Part shown: in pieces, positions 44,149-55,092 of the stretch
How positions within the stretch are numbered: position 1 is the first letter of the stretch
Layout: every line of letters starts with the position of its first letter
Origin: Adiantum capillus-veneris
Lineage: Eukaryota > Streptophyta > Polypodiopsida > Polypodiales > Pteridaceae
Length of the DNA stretch: 64,000 bases
Reading direction: 5' to 3'
Assembly: GCA_014529385.2 (NCBI GenBank)
Contig: CM043969.1
Coordinates: forward strand, 30,646,946-30,710,945
Notes under the pieces: model-generated
Databases searched by the model: none
What the model saw: the letters and a program-made list of their open reading frames with translations, nothing else
Told to the model about the DNA's origin: nothing
Translations under genes and position numbers: made by a program

Positions 44149-44375
44149 TGTTGGAATTACAATTGCAGAGAAACACACACAAGTTGGAGAAGACGAAGGA
44201 AGCTCGAGGCACACAATAGAGTGTGTGTTACTTAGTGTGCAATGGAAAGATAGATAGCCCTAGAGTGATGGGCGTATATACAATGCACGGGGGAAAAAAC
44301 CTCCTAAAGAGGGAAAAAATGCCCCGTCGGTCCTAATGTGTTCACACACATCACTACCACATGTATATGGTAACA
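44149..44375 (-). repeat. 3' LTR of element J
   Basis: 227 bp; on the element strand it starts TGTTACCATATAC and ends AATTCCAACA. Preceded on that strand by the purine tract CCAGGGGGGATT at 44376-44387. Confidence 0.92.
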
Positions 44376-44387
44376 AATCCCCCCTGG
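44376..44387 (-). promoter_or_regulatory. Polypurine tract of element J
   Basis: On the minus strand CCAGGGGGGATT precedes the TGTTACC end of the LTR. Confidence 0.75.
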
Positions 44388-44450
44388 AGTGATGCGGTGA
44401 ACGAGAACTGGCACATGAGTAAAGGGAAGTGCCATGCCCTGAGGACAGGA

Positions 44451-46269
44451 TCAGTCCACAAAGGGGAGTAAGCCCAAAGCTTTGCGGAAAGCTTCAAGAT
44501 TCTCACGAGACAATGCCTTTGTGAAAAGATCTGCAAGGTTGTCCTATGTTGGCACATAAGCCAAGCTGATCTCTCCTGCTGAGAGCCTCTCCCTGACATA
44601 GTGGTAATGCACCTCAATGTGCTTTGTGCGAGCATGAAAAACAGGGTTCCTCGCAACTGCCAATGCGCTCTGACTGTCAGTGGATAGTGTTGGCCGTGTC
44701 CTGTCCAACACCCAAATCAGCCATAAGGCGTTTGAGCCATACACACTCAACCGTAGCTGTGAAGACTACCCTGTACTCAGCCTCACAACTCGAAGTGGCC
44801 ACAGTAGGTTGCTTCTTGCTCAACCATGATATACATGAACTGCCAAGCATGAAACAAAAACCACTTGTGGACACTAGCGTGTCAAAACAACCACCACAAT
44901 CTGAGTCCAAAAAATCATGTAAGTCTGGCGGCAATGATCCCCCCTTGGGATAAAAAAAGCCAAGATGTAAAGTGCCACTAAGGTAGCAGAAAATCCTCTT
45001 GACAGCCTGCCAATGCTTAGACCCTGGGCTATGCATAAATCTGCTGACCAGTGAGACTGCAAACTGAATATCCGACCTCGTGTTACATACATAAATGAGG
45101 CAGCCAACAGCTGTTTGGTAAAGAGTGACATAAGCAAGATCACTAGCATCATGTAGACTGAACTTCAAACCTGTTTCCATGGGAGTGGCAATAGGTTTGC
45201 AATCCTCAAGTCAAAACTTACATAGCAATGTCTCTATGTAGCTTTTCTGACACAAAGCAATACCACCATCACACTGCTTAAACTGTATACCTAAATAATG
45301 ATGCAACAGCCCCAAATCTTTCATCTTGAAAGTAGCATTCAAATCAGCCTTAAATTCATCAATGTGTCTCTCATTTGGTCCAATGATCAGCAAATCATCA
45401 ACATAAAGAACCACAATGAGAAGTACATCATCCTCACGCTTTACATACAATGTGATTTTTGTTGGACTGTTACGAAAGCCTCGTTTAACCAAATGAGTGT
45501 CAAATTTCTCATACCAAGCACGAGGAGATTGCTTCAACCCATACAAAGCCTTCTTACATCTTCACACTTTGTCCTCTTGTCCTTTTATGACAAAACCGCG
45601 AGGTTGCGTTACATAAACTTCCTCAAATATGTCACCATTCAAGAAAGCAGTAACAATGTCTAATTGATGTACATCCCAACCAAAATGAGCTCCCAATGCA
45701 CATAGACAACGCACAGTAGTCTTACGACAAGTGGGAGAAAAAGCCTCTTCATAATCTATGCCTTTTTGCTGTGCATAACCTTTTGCAACAAGTCGAGCCT
45801 TATGGCGATCGATCTCACCATCCGGCTTGCGTTTCAACTTGTAAACCCACTTCGTACCAATGGCCTTTTTGCTAGGAGGCAAATCACATAAAGTCCATGT
45901 GTCATTTTCCATAAGTGAATCATATTCTGATTGCATGGCAGCCATCCAGTTTTCTAAATTTTGTTCTTTATCAAAAGTCAGAGGCTCCTCAACATCATGT
46001 AAGCTAGACACAGCCAAAGCATAACAATCTGATGCATAAGATGCATGGCGAGATCCTGAACGAGTACGACTAGACACAGCCAAAGCATGAAAATCTGATG
46101 CATAAGATGCATGGCGAGAGCCTGAATGAGTACGAATAGACAAAGGTGCATCCAATTTACTGTCACGCAAAGTGTGCACCAGCCATTTTGGCATACCTCT
46201 AGCGTGCTCATTTTCAGCCCTTTCCTCATCAAGTACATCATGTACATTTGCATCAGTAATAGGCTGATC
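44451..46269 (-). pseudogene. Reverse transcriptase and RNase H of element J
   Basis: Copia polymerase on the minus strand. In order: WMAAMQSEYDSLMENDTWTL, IGTKWVYKLKRKPDGEIDRH, ARLVAKGYAQQKGIDYEEAF, DIVTAFLNGDIFEEVYVTQP, then TGA at 45562-45564 inside the usual KV-C-KKALYGLK motif, YGLKQSPRAWYEKF, catalytic LYVDDLLIIG (about 45395), another TGA at 45211, TAVGCLIYVCNTRSDIQF, LDSDCGGCFDTLVSTSGF, SSCEAEYRVV and, after a frame change near 44690, QSALAVARNP, KHIEVHYHYVRERL, a TAG at 44544, and the end at 44451. YVDD and RNase H residues are intact. The TGA at 45562 also occurs in the related copy L. Confidence 0.85.
46004..46135 (-). repeat. In-frame 66-bp tandem duplication in J pol
   Basis: Two 66-bp units (46004-46069, 46070-46135) encode a 22-residue repeat with GSRHASYASD-HALAVSS in the linker between integrase and reverse transcriptase. 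66 is a multiple of three, so the reading frame is kept. A linker is tolerant of such changes. Confidence 0.88.
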
Positions 46270-47860
46270 TAGAACATTTTCAGAATAGGCTGTACATTTG
46301 CCTCATTGGAACTTACATTCGTATTTCCACCACTGAAAAGAGGCAACAAAGTGTCATAAATGTCCTGTGAGCTTACATTACTGTCTCTAGTACATGACAG
46401 CAAGGGCTGAAGAGAATCTTCCACAAACACTACATCCCAAGAAACCAGAATACATTTTTTTTGCAGATGATACAAACTGTAACCTTTGCTTTCAGCACTA
46501 TAACCAACAAAAATACATTTGACAGCCTTATCATCCAATTTTCAGTGCTGCACTTGTGGCACCAAAGCATATGCCAAACAGCCAAAAACACGCATGTGCT
46601 CAATAGAAGGTTTTCTATCATGCCATGCTTCATATGGAGTAATATACTGCAAAGCTTTCGTAGGACACCTGTTAAGTACATAAGTGGCACACATGATGGC
46701 CTCAAGCCAAAAAGAATGCGGTAAAGCTTGACTTTTGACCATACATCGTGCCATTTCCGTCAGTGACCTGTTTTTCCTCTCAGCAACACCATTTTGCTGA
46801 GGTGTATAAGGCACTGTAAATTGGTGTTTTATCCCATGACTAGCCAGAAATGCATTAAATTCATGAGACATATACTCCCCCCCTCGATCGGAACGGAGGG
46901 TGTCCATAGTACATTTCGAGACATTTTCAGCCATAGCCAGAAATTGTTTGAAGCACATAAAAAATTCGGACTTTGCTTTAAGTGGAAATACCCATGCATG
47001 CCTGGAGTAATCATCAATGAAATTCACGAAGTACACGTAATTGCCCAAGGACGGAGTTTGCATGGGCCCACAAACATCACTATGCACAAGCTACAACCTG
47101 CATGTGGCCCGAAATGAACCATCCTTTGGAAACTTAGAACGTTGCATCTTACCCAAAATACAGTCTTCACAAACATGTTTGACAGGTGCTTCAAGAGGTG
47201 GCAAAGAAGAAACCATATCAGATTTCAGCAAACTGGCAAAATTGAGATGACCAAAACGTGCATGCCAAAGTTTTGCATTTGAAATAGCCCTTGAATCTGC
47301 AACAGCATTTGCAAAATTTTGTCCACACTTGTCATACAAAGAAATCTTATACATCCCATGGCACAAAAGCCCAGATGCAACAATTTCATCACCAAAAATG
47401 AGATAATGAACTGTACATCTCTCATCCACAAATTTGACTACAAGTCCAAGTCTAGCAAGTGCGGATACAGACAAGAGATTCTTCTTGATCCTAGGTACAT
47501 AAAGTGCATCAACAAGTGTGAAGGAATTTCCATTAGCAGCAGTGAGCACAATCTTTCCAACTCCCTGAACTGGATAAGAGGTGTTGTTGGCACAAGTGAC
47601 TGAATTCCCATGAGGGACAGACTCAAGAGAGGTAAACAATTCACGATGTGAGGTAATGTGCTTTGTAGCACCACTGTCAAAATACCACACATGTGAATCT
47701 GCAGCAACTGACAAGCATGCATCATGGACAGCAGGATTGTAAGTGCACTCTGCACTAAAAGCCCATTCGGCATCAACATCAGCATTACAGTCTCCTTTCA
47801 CAGAAGACTCAACAATGGCTGCATTTGTAGTAGAACCAGCATTTGTAGTGGAACCACCCT
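46269..47860 (-). pseudogene. Protease and integrase of element J
   Basis: Protease with WYFDSGATKHIT (D near 47672), then ANGNSFTLVDALYVPRIKKN. Integrase zinc region LWHARFGHLN with CEDCILGKM. A TAG at 47091 follows RATCRL in the same frame. Integrase core: HSDVCGPM (D near 47076), IDDYSRHAWVF, LRSDRGGEYMS (D near 46888), PQQNGVAERKNRSL (E near 46777), then ITPYEAWHDRKP and GCLAYALVP. TGA at 46542, then the same frame gives KCIFVGYSAESKGYSLY. Catalytic residues of both enzymes are intact, so inactivity comes only from the stops. Confidence 0.87.
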
Positions 47861-50116
47861 CTTTCTTCTTAGCCTCTTTGGCCTTAAACTTAGGACATGA
47901 CTTGATCAAGTGATCATTGGCTTTACAATAATGGAAACGCATCTTCTTTTTGCCATTATCACCAGAATTTCCAGACGAAGTGCTGCCAGCAGAAGCATTA
48001 GGAACAAAATTTTTGCCACTCGCAGCAGAACCATAAGAAGTGGCTGCATTATTGTTACTACCCTTTCTTTGAGAAGCAATAAAAGCCTGTTCAACTACAC
48101 GCTGTCTAGTACTTTTTTTTCTGGAAAGTGACTCTTGCAACAGCAAGGTGCATAATGCATCAAACTTGACAACTTCAGGATTTCCTTGGGTCATAAGTCT
48201 CCAAGTACTAGCAAAAGTCTGGTAAGAATCTGGTAAGGCATCAAGAACAGTCTGCACAAAGGGAACTATCTGAAACGACTTCACCTGTAGAAATAAGCTG
48301 CTCATTGATATCCTTGACACTAGCAAGGAAAGTGTCCATATCATGTTCCTCATGCATAATCTTCTACTCCAGCTCTTTACGCAGCAAAGCAATTTTAGCC
48401 TCATTGCGGCTTGCATAAAGACCTGCTAGAATATCCCAAGCCTATTTTGCAGATTTTGTTGAACGGACATGAGGAACAATGGTGCGCTTCATAGACAACG
48501 CAATAAATGCATGAGCCTGCGCATCCTTAACACTAGGTTGGTAACCTAACAGGACATAAAAGTGTCCTTTCAGGGTTTTGAAAAAAACCTCCAAAACCAT
48601 AGTAGATCCACTCATTTTGTAAAATCCTTTCATGAGGTTATAGTTCAAAGCCTACTACACATGGAAAAAATAAGAAACTTGTAAAATTTCTCATATTTTG
48701 GTCACACCAAGCCTCCAAAGTTGATGGACCATTACATTTTCATCAAAACAGCCATTTCTTACGTTTTGTTGCATAAAAATAAGATTAGGGATTTTTGTAG
48801 GACTTGAGATAAATTCAATGGCTTGGTGATCAGAACATATGATTGCTTCTCACTCACTATTTTTTGTTTTGCCAAAAGAAAAAGGTACAAAAAAGTTGAA
48901 TTTTTACCATTCTGCAAACCTATCATCAAAGTTTCTATAGCCACGCTCAATACAAACAATATATGCATGTTTTCTTAGTTCCCTATTGTCCTTTAGGTTC
49001 ATAAGGAGACATGGAGCATGTCAAAAGAATAATACATCTCTTACCAAGGGGAATCTTGGGGACAAAGATGAAGTACTAAATACAAGAAACATGAAAAAAC
49101 TCGGTTCAACATTATGAGTTGTAGAATCCCATAGAAACTATTCAATATCTAGCCAAATTTGATCCTTATGACTAGATATGGTTACTACCTACAAAATGCA
49201 TGTAGTTGTCACAAGAAACTAACAATATTGAAAAAGGTATACTTGATATACTAGAATGTTTCGTTTTCTTCTATGATTGAAAAAATCTACCATCGTTGTC
49301 TACTATGAAAAATAGGGTATTAGGTGCCCCAAAACTCAATGAATATTAGCTTTATGTTACAATATGCAACATAGAAAATCAAAACTACATTTGGTTATCA
49401 TGAAAGCCACCAAGAAAATCATAGAAGAGCTAAAATTGGCTAAAAAACAGGATTTGACAATTTTTGTAATTTGGTCATAACTTACAACTTCAACATTTAT
49501 TTCTCCCTAGAAGCATCTGGACATGTTGAGGACCATTAAAGATAGTTCTCTAGCATTATAGACCTCACAAACATGAATTCTAGAGTGGTATAGTTGCAAA
49601 AAGTTGAAAAAAGCCAAAAATAGGACCCGTTTTTTCACACAGTTTAGGTTGTGAAATGTTGTGCAACGACAAGGTTAAAGATGGAATTGATATTCCAAAA
49701 AAATGTGGAGTTTTTTTCAGCTCATGAGACAACTTTCTAGATAGATAGCACCTGAAAATCCATTTTGAAACTCTTGACATAATTCAAGGAAAATGGTCAC
49801 TTAACAGGACATAAAAGTGTCCCAGGACATAAAAGTGTCCCATTACCAACCTAGTGTTAACATCCCAACAAGCTTGTTCTGCCGTAGGCAAAACAACTCT
49901 AATAGCTGCAATCCTTGCAGCAAGACCTGCAACATCCTCAACATCGCCTACGTCCTCAGAACCACGACGTACATCAATGCTCTGCGCAATGTTCCAGACA
50001 CCCTTTGACACAAGAACATGTTGCATCATATAAGCCCACATAGGGTAGTTGTCCCCATCCAACCTGTCCTCAACAGCAAATATCTTGAACACATCTGTGT
50101 TTTTGTTGTCAGCCAT
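47861..50116 (-). pseudogene. Gag of element J, split by a DNA transposon
   Basis: Copia gag. The start is ATG at 50116 (MADNKNTDVFKIFAVEDRLD, then GDNYPMWAYMMQHVLVSKGVW). The frame runs to about 49861 and resumes at 48526 after the inserted element; removing the insert and one TTAA keeps frame. The second part gives AHAFIALSMKRTIV, a stop near 48440, GNPEVVKFDALCTLLLQESL and a Lys/Ser/Gly-rich linker. It ends in a nucleocapsid knuckle HYCKANDHLIKSC (about 47900-47940), whose first Cys has become Phe (TTC). Confidence 0.83.
48531..49856. mobile_element. Non-autonomous DNA transposon, CACTAG termini, TTAA flanks
   Basis: 1326 bp. Perfect 14-bp terminal inverted repeats CACTAGGTTGGTAA at 48531-48544 and 49843-49856. 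TTAA directly outside both ends (48527-48530, 49857-49860). Removing the element plus one TTAA gives an uninterrupted gag frame. Near-palindromic GGACATAAAAGTGTCC occurs once near the left end (48552-48567) and twice near the right end (49807-49822, 49825-49840), like subterminal transposase sites. No coding sequence inside. CACTA-type ends argue for CMC; a TTAA duplication argues for PiggyBac-like. Superfamily is open. Confidence 0.87.
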
Positions 50117-50440
50117 GGTAAATGCTACACCTGATGTGAAAATTGCCCGAAAATAGGAGAAACGGAGCGGGAACAACCTGTGCTATATAGCACAAACTGT
50201 AGAAGACTATAAGGCACCTGTTATGCAGAAAACGGCACTGACAGAAATTTTGCACAAAATGACAAAATAGCCTGTGCAATACTGTCTATAGTGGAAATGG
50301 AGGCCGAAATGAGCCCAAATCAAAAATTTGAGCAGACCAAAATTTTTGTCGACCTACGAACGCTCGCCAAAGCTCACTGAAATCAGAGAAAGTGAGCAGG
50401 CGTGTGCTGGAGTAGCTGGTGACTAAGCCCAGGAGGATGT

Positions 50441-50456
50441 GACCTGCTCTAATACA
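50441..50456 (-). promoter_or_regulatory. Primer-binding site of element J, initiator-Met type
   Basis: On the minus strand TGTATTAGAGCAGGTC follows the 5' LTR by a few bases. It matches the plant initiator tRNA-Met primer site TGGTATCAGAGCAGGT except for about three positions. Usual for Ty1/copia. Confidence 0.78.
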
Positions 50457-50459
50457 AAT

Positions 50460-50686
50460 TGTTGGAATTAGGGTTGCAGAGAAACACACACAGCTTGGAG
50501 AAGACGAAGGAAGCTCAACGCACACAATAGAGAGTTTGTTACTCAGTGTGCAATGGAAAGATAGATAGCCCTAGAGTGATGGGCGTATATACAATGCACG
50601 GGAGAAAAAACCTCCTAAAGAGGGAAAAAATGCCACGGCGGTCCTAGTGTGTTCACACACATCACTACCACATGTATACGGTAACA
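50460..50686 (-). repeat. 5' LTR of element J
   Basis: 227 bp, same length as the 3' LTR; differs at about fifteen positions by eye. Confidence 0.92.
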
Positions 50687-51480
50687 ATATCTGTTTTTGT
50701 TTCATTTTCCTAACATAGATAGATGATATCTCTTAAAGAAGTAGCTCATCTAGATTTTCTAAATCACTTGATCTTGATGACAACTCATGACATGTCCACT
50801 CTAATTTTTTAAGTACTCTCAAATTTGGGATTAAGAATTCAATGGGTAGGATAGAATTAAGACCAAACACCATAGTGTAAGTTGTTGTTCCAACAAAAGT
50901 CTTACAGGCCACTCTATGTGCCCATAAAGCAAAATGTAACTTCTCGTCCCACTATGTTCGTACACATTTCACAATATTTTTCAATACTATGCAAAGTGTT
51001 TTATTAGTAGCCTCGCCTTGACCATTGTCTTGTGGGTGATATGGAGCGGACTTCTTATAGATATTCATGAATTCCTCAATATGATTTTCAATACATTCAT
51101 TTATGAAATGTGTGCCTCTATTATTGAAAATTTCTATGGCTAATCCAAATCTTACGAAGACATTTTCATACAAAACTTTATAGTGGTTGTGCCATGTGCT
51201 TTCTAGGTGTCTTTTTCTTCAGCCCATTTTGTGAGATAGACCATGGAAACAATGATAAATTGGGCATGATATTCTTAAGAGGGTGGGGTACCACAAAATC
51301 TAAGCCCCACTTAGCAAATACCCTTGCTCCCATCATTGGCCGTCATGGCATCTCATCTCTTTTTATAGAGGCTTTGGTGCATTGACAATCTTCACACCGT
51401 TTAGCATATTCTTACACATCCATGTGCAATAAGACCATATCAGGTAAAGTGGAAACATCCCAATTCTCAAATTGGACAAC
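50687..51480 (-). pseudogene. Integrase zinc-binding and core region of element H
   Basis: Minus-strand gypsy integrase. Zinc-region Cys pair in AKRCEDCQCTK (about 51405), AKWGLDFVVPHP with the first catalytic Asp (about 51300), then YENVFVRFGLAIEIFNNRGTHF, where the second catalytic Asp of the usual F-SDRGTHF is Asn, and YHPQDNGQGEATNKTL with the Glu. Further left the frame breaks near 50732 and reaches the J insertion in RKMKQKQI. Several stops. Upstream polymerase of H is not found to the right of 51480. Confidence 0.75.
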
Positions 51481-51760
51481 TTTCACTATATCATGTACAA
51501 GGTGTTGACGTTTTGTACTAGACTAAATATTTGAGAGAAACATTGGCCACAAAAAAATATTGTTTTGGGTGGTTGCACCATCAAGAGACTAGTACATTGA
51601 TTCCATTGTCATTCTTTATACTCTATTGTCCTACCTACAACGTATCTTAACATGGATACACTGGTTTGAAGTCCCACATATTGTTCAAGCTAAGGTCAAA
51701 TGGAGTACATAAATTTTCACTTCAAGGTTCTCCACTTGTCCAAGCTAGCACCCATTGAGA

Positions 51761-51944
51761 AATAAACCCACTTGTGCATGACATCAAAGAAACACACACC
51801 TATGATCTAGAAATTCTTCACTTAAGGTACGAGCCGTTTATAAAATGTACAAAATAAACCTACTTGTGCATGACATCAAAGAAACACACACCTCTAATCT
51901 ACAAATTCTTCACTTAAGGTACAAGCCATTTATAAAATGTGTAG
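51761..51944. repeat. Tandem duplication of about 92 bp
   Basis: Units start at 51761 and 51853, each with AATAAACC(C/T)ACTTGTGCA, CAAAGAAACACACACCT and TTCTTCACTTAAGGTAC. Confidence 0.88.
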
Positions 51945-52681
51945 CATATGTCAATTGCAACATAGGAGGGCTAGTTCCAAGGTGCATTTGTCTAGGATAG
52001 GGTATGGAGGAATGCAAAGTCCACTTCTTATCTAAGTTACAATTAGGGAAAGGGTAAGAAAACATGTTTACATAAAATTTCTCTAAGTACTTCTCCATTG
52101 CAACATAGAAGGTTTAATTTGAATTTCAAGAAATTAGGCTAAAAACATATACAATGAAATAAATACTACCCACAAGAACACAAAAATATAAAATTTTATA
52201 CCAAATTAGAGAAGTTAACGTTCAGAAGCATCCAGTTATGCCTAGACCCTAATAAATATATGCATGCATACATTGACATCTCAATACATGCACTCAGACT
52301 CCATTGTTTTCCTCTTGGCATATTTTAGTTTCCAAAACTCTCTTACACGGAGGATGTAAAATAACCATTCTTGATTCAAACATTTTCTCCAAAAACAAAG
52401 TCTCTCACACAATTCAAAGCGCATGATTTCTTTTCTCCCATTGCAGACAAATAGACTTTATATTTTTTCTTTCAAAGAAATGTAGGTTCTTAAACTCTTT
52501 TATATGAAGGACACAAAAATAAATGTTTTAGGCAAACATGCATGCCAAGACCAAGATAGTTCTTGCACATCCATGAATTCTCCATTCCATACTTGTAAGG
52601 TTTATTTTGATATCAAACATAAGTTTCTCCTAGTTACAAATGGATGCAGCCTTGAAATGGAATGATATAGAATTGCTAAAG

Positions 52682-52686
<5 letters not shown>

Positions 52687-52736
<50 letters not shown>
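52687..52736. repeat. (AT)25 microsatellite
   Basis: Pure alternating AT for 50 bases. Confidence 0.96.
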
Positions 52737-52738
<2 letters not shown>

Positions 52739-53947
52739 TGATGAAATAAAACCATAATCAAGTAAAATGAGTCCCCAAAAACAGATGCAATCTAGAACTA
52801 CGTTGAAATCTCTTAGACTTGAATACACTCTAGTAATATAGTGAAGGCCCCTTAGACTAGGGTACAGCTCATCGACACATTTTTGTTCCAAAGGGGGATG
52901 CTTTGTCATTACATTTGATAGCCTTGTTGATTTTCCTTGAAATGAATTTGCAAACCCTCACCTTGGATTTTTTGCATTGGGTTGATCAAAAGAATGTCAA
53001 AAAGTGTGCGTTCTTGCCATGAAAGGGTGGGGCTTCTAGCTGTTAGAGTTTGCAAGGAATTGTAGGATACTTTGACATGACATATTGCGACTTAGTAGTT
53101 AAAGATTTAATTTTTGAGTGTATCCAGATGAGATTAGCTCTTTATACACACATATATACAAAATCCCTTACTTAAAGAAAAATGAAAATAAAGACTTCAA
53201 AGCTCAATTCATATCTAATCATAGGTAGGATAAAAGGTGATAATGATGTGTTAATGGAAGCTAATCTTTATGGCCCAAACATGCTACAAATCATCCTATG
53301 GTATTGTAGTTTAGTACTCACCATGATATATATATTTTTCCTAGAAATTGGGACAAGATGTGTATTTAAATATTCTTGGTTCATAGAAAAACCAAGTAGA
53401 GGCTCAATTCTTAAAGAAAAGAGACTATCCGTAGTTGTTTGAGCTAAGTAAAACACATTAAAAATTATCTGCAATGAGCTGACATAAGCAAATAGGACTA
53501 GAGACCTTTATGTAATGGGCACAAAGAAATATAAGGATTGAAATAGAAAAGAAGAAAAATACATTATATGGATCTTGCACAATCTTTAGCATGAAATAAA
53601 GAGTGTGACACACCTTTTATTACTCAATTTTGCAAGCTAGATGCTATTTTGATGAGGAAGTAAGAAGAGATTCCCTTATACACCTGTCTTTAATGGTGTA
53701 TAATTTGTCTTTATTAATAAGAGATAATTACATATGAGAGTTTATAATGCTACCTGTAATGGAAAGAACAATACCTGATGATGATAGTACACGCCTCGCT
53801 TGATAGATAGAGGAGCTTGGCTTGTTGGGGTAGAAGATCTTGGATAAGTTTGATGAAAGTGTGGTTGAGAGGATAGGGCTTAGCTTGGCTTGATACAATA
53901 CAATGCAATATAATACCATACCATGTCCAAATGAGGAAGGAAGAGCC

Positions 53948-53956
53948 CTATTTATA
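53948..53956 (-). promoter_or_regulatory. Minus-strand TATA box of a possible LTR
   Basis: On the minus strand TATAAATAGGGCTC lies downstream of a GGCACGTGGC word (G-box core, about 54131-54140) and an AAGACGTCTAG word. An AATAAA follows about 230 bases downstream near 53720. The layout is LTR-like, but no second copy or ends are seen. Confidence 0.38.
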
Positions 53957-54648
53957 CGTGAGTTTGCCTCATTAAGAAGAAGATATTGTGTAGCATTTGG
54001 ACAAGTGTTGAGCTACTTTTGCCTCCATGTGAAGAATATGAGTGATAGCTCTTCTCCAAAATATCTCCTTGTTGGTGATGACACTTGTTCTTCTAGACGT
54101 CTTTTATTCCTAGTAAAAGTCTTATTCTTGCCACGTGCCCTTTCTCTTAGCCGATTCAAGCGTTTAGAAGTCTTCGATTTTCTTAGGTTGTCATTTTCTT
54201 CCAAATGTAGACACATCATTGCGGATGTAATCATGTCTTGTAGTCCTTGACTAGAATTAATGAGAGGATTAGTATAAATTTAGAATTGATGAAAGGTAGG
54301 GAAAAACAAATTAATGCATTGACTTACGTCAGGGTGTGTTCGTACTAAATATGCAGAAATTAAAGTGAGGTAGAAAAACGACTCTCATAATGATTTATTA
54401 GATAAGGTATATAATTGTAGCTTATATATTTTGCATGCATATGTACATCTATAGAGAATGCTACCATGCATCTAAATACATACATTGCGGTATTTATCAC
54501 GTATTCCTAGTATAGACGTACTATCACACGACACCGTGGGAACCCTCCCTTTGAATAACTTGAGATTTCCCAAAGGCATAAATGCCTTGGGTCCTTGGTA
54601 TGAAAAGAGTGTTTTAATTTCTATGGAAATCATTGGCTACAGTGCATC

Positions 54649-54652
<4 letters not shown>

Positions 54653-54709
<57 letters not shown>
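54653..54709. repeat. (GA)n microsatellite
   Basis: About 28 GA units without interruption. Confidence 0.95.
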
Positions 54710-54714
<5 letters not shown>

Positions 54715-55092
54715 GAGGCTGCTTTAGTTCTCTGTGGCCTACGTGCATGTGATGAGAAATTTTGAGACGGCTAGTGTGACCGTGTTGAGCCCCTCTGCAT
54801 GGGATTTGGTGCATGTTGACCTTGCCTTCTTCCTCACTCCAAGGGTTCTTTCCTTCTTCCTCACCACTCCGCTCTATTTCATAGTTTTGCATGAGCATGC
54901 AATGGAAAAGTACCATGCCACTCCCAAAATCTCTAAGCTCTCATACTAGTCAAGGAACCCTGGAAATTGCAATGCATAACCCTCCTCCTACTACCCTTTA
55001 TATAGCCCTTGGCCTTCTAGGGTTACCTGTCTTGCTTAGCAATTGATCCTTGTTCTAGATCCTTAACCTCCAGGGTTTCTCTAGGCATGATA

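Larger units (their letters stand above)
44149..50686 (-). mobile_element. Element J: complete Ty1/copia retrotransposon
   Basis: Two 227-bp LTRs (44149-44375 and 50460-50686) with about fifteen differences by eye, TGTT...AACA ends, an initiator-Met-type primer site inside the right (5') LTR, a purine tract inside the left (3') LTR, and gag-protease-integrase-reverse transcriptase-RNase H in copia order on the minus strand. Flanks ATATT and ATATC are a near-perfect 5-bp target duplication. It interrupts the integrase of H. It is itself interrupted in gag by a 1326-bp DNA transposon. The polyprotein frame carries at least six stops or frameshifts. Confidence 0.92.
51945..55092. other. No gene recognised; microsatellites and a promoter-like unit
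   Basis: AT-rich intergenic-looking sequence with an (AT)n tract, a (GA)n tract and a minus-strand TATA-containing stretch (listed separately). Short open frames such as 53182-53442 show no domain. Confidence 0.45.
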
